This document shows positions 24,579-27,579 of a stretch of 27,579 bases of DNA, piece by piece. Origin of the DNA: Bifidobacteriaceae bacterium (lineage in GTDB: Bacteria; Actinomycetota; Actinomycetes; Actinomycetales; WQXJ01); contig JAISCU010000168.1 in the NCBI GenBank assembly GCA_031265345.1, forward strand, positions 1 through 27,579. Reading direction: 5' to 3'. Within the stretch, counting starts at the first letter, position 1; every line of letters starts with the position of its first letter. The position numbers were made by a program, and so were the translations under genes. The notes under the pieces were generated by a model that did not search any database, was not told the origin of the DNA, and saw only the letters and a program-made list of their open reading frames with translations.

Positions 24579-25850
24579 ATGGAATACCAGCCGAGGGTAG
24601 TCGACGCCCTCCTGCGCGAACTTGTCGAAGGCCTGCCCGCCGTGTCCGTCGAAGGCGCGAAAGGAGTCGGCAAGACCGCCACCGCCGAGCGGCTGGCGAC
24701 TTCGCGTGTCGAGTTGGACCGGGAAGGCCAACGCGCCAACGTGGCCGCGGACCCACAATTGGTGACCGGGCTCGATCCGCCCGCCCTCATCGACGAATGG
24801 CAACTGGTGCCGGCCGTCTGGAATGTGGTCCGACGTGAAGTAGACCACGACCGGACGCCGGGACGCTTCATATTGACCGGATCATCCACACCAGCCAAGG
24901 ATGCCAGGCTCCACTCTGGCGCCGGCCGGATCGTCCGCCTCACCATGAGGCCCATGACGCTGCCGGAGCGGGGCGTGACCGAGCCGACCGTGTCCTTCAA
25001 GGACCTGCTGGCGGGAGAGAACCCGGACGTGGAGGGACGGTCTGGCTTCGGTTTGATCGACTACACCGACGAAATCCTCGCCTCGGGATTCCCTGGGATC
25101 AGACAGGACCCGCCGAAACTCCGCGCCCGACAACTCGACTCTTACATCTCCAGCGTGCTGGAGCGAGAAATACCCGAGTTGGGCGTTCGAATCCGCCGTC
25201 CCCGCGCGCTGCGCGCCTGGCTCGCTGCCTATGCCGCGGCGACTGCGACGACGGCATCGTACAGCGCGATCCTCGACGCGGCCACGCCCGGCGAGCCGGA
25301 CAAAGCCTCAGAAGCGACCCTTCGCGCCTACCGCGAATTGCTTGAACGAATGTGGTTGCTCGACCCCCTGCCGGCCTGGGTACCCGCGCTGAACCCCCTC
25401 ACACGCCTCGGCCAAACGCCGAAACACTTCCTGGCGGACCCCGCCCTGGCCGCCCGCCTGCTGGGGGCCACCCGGCAATCTCTCCTGAGAGATGACGATT
25501 CGCACCCCATGCCCCGTGACGGCACGCTGCTCGGCGCGCTGTTCGAATCGCTGGTCGCGCTGAGCGTGCGCGTGTTCGCGGAGCCGCTCGGAGCCACAGT
25601 GTCCCATCTGCGAATCCGCGGCGGCGATCACGAGGTCGATCTGATTGTCGAACGCGACGATCACCGCGTCCTCGCGATCGAAGTCAAGCTCGGCGCATCC
25701 CCTTCCGCTTCGCAGACCCGGCACCTGGCGTGGCTCGGCGGCGAGATCGGCGACCGGCTGATCGGGCGGGTGGTTGTGACCACCGGGCCGTTCGCCCACC
25801 GGACTGCGGACGGCACCATCGCCGTGCCACTCGCCTTACTCGGCCCCTGA
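24579..25850 (+). CDS. AAA ATPase with C-terminal DUF4143 (AAA_14/DUF4143 family)
   Basis: The 423-residue protein has a P-loop (EGAKGVGKT, 25-33), a Walker B-like LIDEW (70-74) and sensor-like LTGSST, followed by a DUF4143 region with LDSYISSVLEREIPELG. The C-terminal part has a PDDEXK-like signature (HEVDLIVERDD and AIEVKLG), typical of the family. Such ATPases are common and scattered in bacteria with unclear roles, some linked to toxin-antitoxin or defence. The ATG at 24579 directly follows a TACAAT -10 element by 7 nt, so translation is probably leaderless. It diverges from a DUF1016 nuclease. Confidence 0.88.
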   Translation: MEYQPRVVDALLRELVEGLPAVSVEGAKGVGKTATAERLATSRVELDREGQRANVAADPQLVTGLDPPALIDEWQLVPAVWNVVRREVDHDRTPGRFILTGSSTPAKDARLHSGAGRIVRLTMRPMTLPERGVTEPTVSFKDLLAGENPDVEGRSGFGLIDYTDEILASGFPGIRQDPPKLRARQLDSYISSVLEREIPELGVRIRRPRALRAWLAAYAAATATTASYSAILDAATPGEPDKASEATLRAYRELLERMWLLDPLPAWVPALNPLTRLGQTPKHFLADPALAARLLGATRQSLLRDDDSHPMPRDGTLLGALFESLVALSVRVFAEPLGATVSHLRIRGGDHEVDLIVERDDHRVLAIEVKLGASPSASQTRHLAWLGGEIGDRLIGRVVVTTGPFAHRTADGTIAVPLALLGP

Positions 25851-25909
25851 CACCAACCCCGCCGCGCTCGCCGCGCCCCACCCGCGACGGGCGGCGTTAC
25901 CCTTGAGGC

Positions 25910-26629
25910 GTGATCGCTGCTGCCCCGCCGAAGTTCGCCGAGTCCTGGCCCGAATGGGCCCGCTTCCTGATTGGCGCGCCGCTGCGGATCGTGATCATCT
26001 TGGTCGCGGCCTGGGTCGTGATGATGGTGGCGCACACGATCATCAAGCACTCCACGGCCAGGATGGCCAAAGGGGTCGCGCGGAAGCGGGCGCGTGGCCG
26101 GGCCAAGGCGAGCGAACTGGCGGATGGAGACGGGCAGGCGGCATCGTCCACATTGACGACCGACACGGTGACGGGCGGCGACGCCGACCAGGCTTTCGCG
26201 ACCGCCTACGCCGCCGCCCGGCGTGAGGCCCGCTTCATGACCCTCGGCTCGGTGCTACGCTCGGCCAGCAGCGCGGTGGTGTGGATCCTGGCGATCTGCC
26301 TAGTCCTGGAGGCGGTCGGAGTCAACCCGGGGCTGATCATGACCTCGGTCGGCGTGGTCGGGGTGGGACTGGGCCTGGGCGCGCAATCGCTGGTCAAGGA
26401 CATGCTGGCGGGGCTCTGGATGCTGATCGAGGACCAGTACGGCCTGGGCGACGTGATCGACACGGGCGCGGCCACCGGTGTAGTGGAGGCGATGAGCCTG
26501 CGGATAACGACCTTGCGCGACGAGGACGGCGTGCTCTGGTACGTGCCCAACGGCACCATCACGCGGATCGGCAACAAGTCCCACCTCGGCGGCCCGGCCA
26601 CGCAGCCGGCCACGCAGCCGGAGTTGTGA
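25910..26629 (+). CDS. MscS family mechanosensitive channel, short form
   Basis: The 239-residue protein has one N-terminal membrane segment (about 20-45), a charged/Ala-rich cytoplasmic loop, then membrane segments around 115-135 and the pore helix region with GLGLGAQSLVKDMLAG, followed by the beta domain (YVPNGTITRIGNKS). It would open under membrane tension to release solutes. It ends right after the beta domain with a PATQPATQP tail: the C-terminal alpha/beta domain found in MscS is missing. TACCCT (25898-25903) lies 6 nt before the GTG start. Confidence 0.85.
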   Translation: MIAAAPPKFAESWPEWARFLIGAPLRIVIILVAAWVVMMVAHTIIKHSTARMAKGVARKRARGRAKASELADGDGQAASSTLTTDTVTGGDADQAFATAYAAARREARFMTLGSVLRSASSAVVWILAICLVLEAVGVNPGLIMTSVGVVGVGLGLGAQSLVKDMLAGLWMLIEDQYGLGDVIDTGAATGVVEAMSLRITTLRDEDGVLWYVPNGTITRIGNKSHLGGPATQPATQPEL

Positions 26630-26667
26630 AAGGCGGGCGGACGCGCTGTTGGGCGCGGCCTGGGGCC

Positions 26668-27105
26668 TCAGGCGACCACCGGCGAGGCGGGGGGCGAGGC
26701 GGGCAGTGGGACCGGCAGTGAGCCTGGCACTGAGCGTGGCACAGAGAGGACCGCTGGGACGGCGGCTGGGATCGGCGCGGCGGCGGTCAGCGGCGAGACG
26801 GCCACCGGGGTAGTGGGCGGGGTTGTCGGTAGCTGCGTTGCCGACAGAGGGGCCGCGTCCGGCCAGGCCGGGGCCACCTGGCTCAACTCGGCCTTGATCA
26901 ACTCGGCCAGCGCGGGAGCGTCGCCCCCAACCACCACCTGGACGATCCGTCCGGAGACCACGACCCCGATGGCCCCCATCGCGTGCAGGCCGGGCACATC
27001 CACCACGGCCGGATTGGCCACCTCGATGCGCAAGCGGGTAGGACAAACTACCAGGTCGGTCACGTTTCGCGACCCACCTAGGCATTCGAGCGTCTTCACC
27101 GCCAA
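26668..27105 (-). CDS. Orphan PTS EIIB domain (glucose family) with Pro/Ala-rich tail
   Basis: The first 75 of 145 residues are a glucose-type phosphotransferase EIIB domain: LGGSRNVTDLVVCPTRLRIEV with the phosphorylated Cys21, then GAIGVVVSGRIVQVVVG. In the PTS this Cys takes phosphate from EIIA and passes it to the sugar in EIIC. No EIIA or EIIC is in the window. The last 65 residues are a Pro/Ala/Thr/Val/Ser-rich low-complexity tail. An orphan EIIB could act with a distant EIIC or in regulation. Start is TTG at 27105 or GTG at 27099. Confidence 0.85.
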   Translation of the reverse strand: MAVKTLECLGGSRNVTDLVVCPTRLRIEVANPAVVDVPGLHAMGAIGVVVSGRIVQVVVGGDAPALAELIKAELSQVAPAWPDAAPLSATQLPTTPPTTPVAVSPLTAAAPIPAAVPAVLSVPRSVPGSLPVPLPASPPASPVVA

Positions 27106-27161
27106 AGGGACCTAGTCTCTCCCCGCCGGGCAAGCTTGGCGAAGCGTTTGGTTAGGAGCAA

Positions 27162-27177
27162 TGTGACGAGGGTAACA
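27162..27177. promoter_or_regulatory. CRP/GlxR-like site upstream of the EIIB gene
   Basis: TGTGA-CGAGGG-TAACA keeps 9 of 10 bases of the TGTGA-N6-TCACA palindrome bound by CRP-family regulators. It is 57 bp before the EIIB start. Carbon-source control of a PTS gene would make sense, but one site by eye is weak evidence. Confidence 0.3.
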
Positions 27178-27371
27178 CTTTGGCGGCGCTGGCGGCGTCC
27201 TCCCTGGCTCGAAAGCGGCGTGGACCTAAGCCGAAAACCACCGGGTCGCACGATGCCGCTCCCCGGGTCGCGCCCTGGCGTCGGCCCTGCGGGGTCGCGC
27301 GCCCGCCGCCCGCTCCGGCCACGCTTCAGCGGTGCTGCACTAATGACATTGACGGTGATACACTTGGTGCC

Positions 27372-27579
27372 ATGCCCACAACGCTCAAGCGCCACATGGT
27401 CACCGAGGCGCCGGCCCTGGCATCGGCCCTACGCGCGGCACGGGCCGCTTGGCCGGACGAGGCGTCGACATCGCGCCTGATCGTCAAGCTGGCCGAATTG
27501 GGCGCGGCGAGGCTGAAGGAGGACCCGGCTGTTGCCCGCGAGGCGAGGGCCGCGCAACTCGAGGCCCATGCCGGGTTGT
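27372..27579 (+). CDS. Small antitoxin-like protein, partial at window end
   Basis: The frame begins MPTTLKRHMVTEAPALASAL and continues 69 codons to the window edge. It is Ala/Arg/Glu-rich and helical, with AWPDEASTSRLIVKLAELGAAR in the middle, a pattern I associate with short actinobacterial antitoxin-like proteins next to PIN toxins. This is a pattern impression, not an identification. TACACT (27359-27364) is 7 nt before the ATG, so it may be leaderless. Confidence 0.55.
   Translation, partial: MPTTLKRHMVTEAPALASALRAARAAWPDEASTSRLIVKLAELGAARLKEDPAVAREARAAQLEAHAGL

Overview
The window is GC-rich (roughly two-thirds G+C by eye) and its gene content points to a Gram-positive actinobacterium. 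The signs are an LPXTG-type sorting signal, a DsbA-like protein of the mycothiol-dependent Rv2466c type, actinobacterial M1 and M13 peptidases, frequent GTG starts, and many genes whose only upstream signal is a TANNNT hexamer 6-7 nt before the start codon, as in leaderless actinobacterial transcripts. I cannot name the genus. No rRNA, tRNA, CRISPR array or intact transposase was found.

Layout. 1-1700: two imperfect palindromic repeats, a CPBP intramembrane protease, a small helix-turn-helix-like protein, and the 3' remnant of a second CPBP gene. 1982-4413: two overlapping genes for a LuxE-like acyl-protein synthetase and a LuxC-like acyl reductase, a non-luminescent fatty-aldehyde module. 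4436-6830 (minus strand): a zinc-ribbon membrane protein with a QPM/QPV repeat, and a secreted polysaccharide deacetylase. 7120-8737: cysK and cysE, which together make cysteine from serine and sulfide.

8820-12624 is an accessory, decaying region. It holds an intact DinJ/YafQ-type toxin-antitoxin pair, a 750-bp stretch with no convincing gene, an orphan gene with an AT-rich promoter, and a tandemly duplicated unit (YafQ tail remnant, conserved short repeat, vapC, vapB). The second vapC is truncated. Both vapB genes appear leaderless, with the same promoter geometry and an 11-bp-period direct repeat in the promoter.

12648-22947: an M13 metallopeptidase diverges from rpiB. Two surface proteins follow: a cutinase/vWA/PKD/LPVTG protein and a membrane protein sharing its PKD-FN3 module. 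Next come a DsbA-like protein and divergent pepN. From memory, rpiB, this DsbA and pepN are adjacent in Mycobacterium tuberculosis (Rv2465c-Rv2467), so the surface-protein locus looks inserted into a conserved block. 23010-27579: a DUF1016/PDDEXK nuclease diverging from an AAA/DUF4143 ATPase, a short MscS channel, an orphan PTS EIIB domain with a Pro/Ala-rich tail, and the start of a small antitoxin-like gene cut by the window end.

The least ordinary items are the duplicated toxin-antitoxin unit, the cutinase-vWA-LPVTG protein that lacks a signal peptide, the LuxCE-like pair, and strong over-use of the 9-mer GATGCCGCC.
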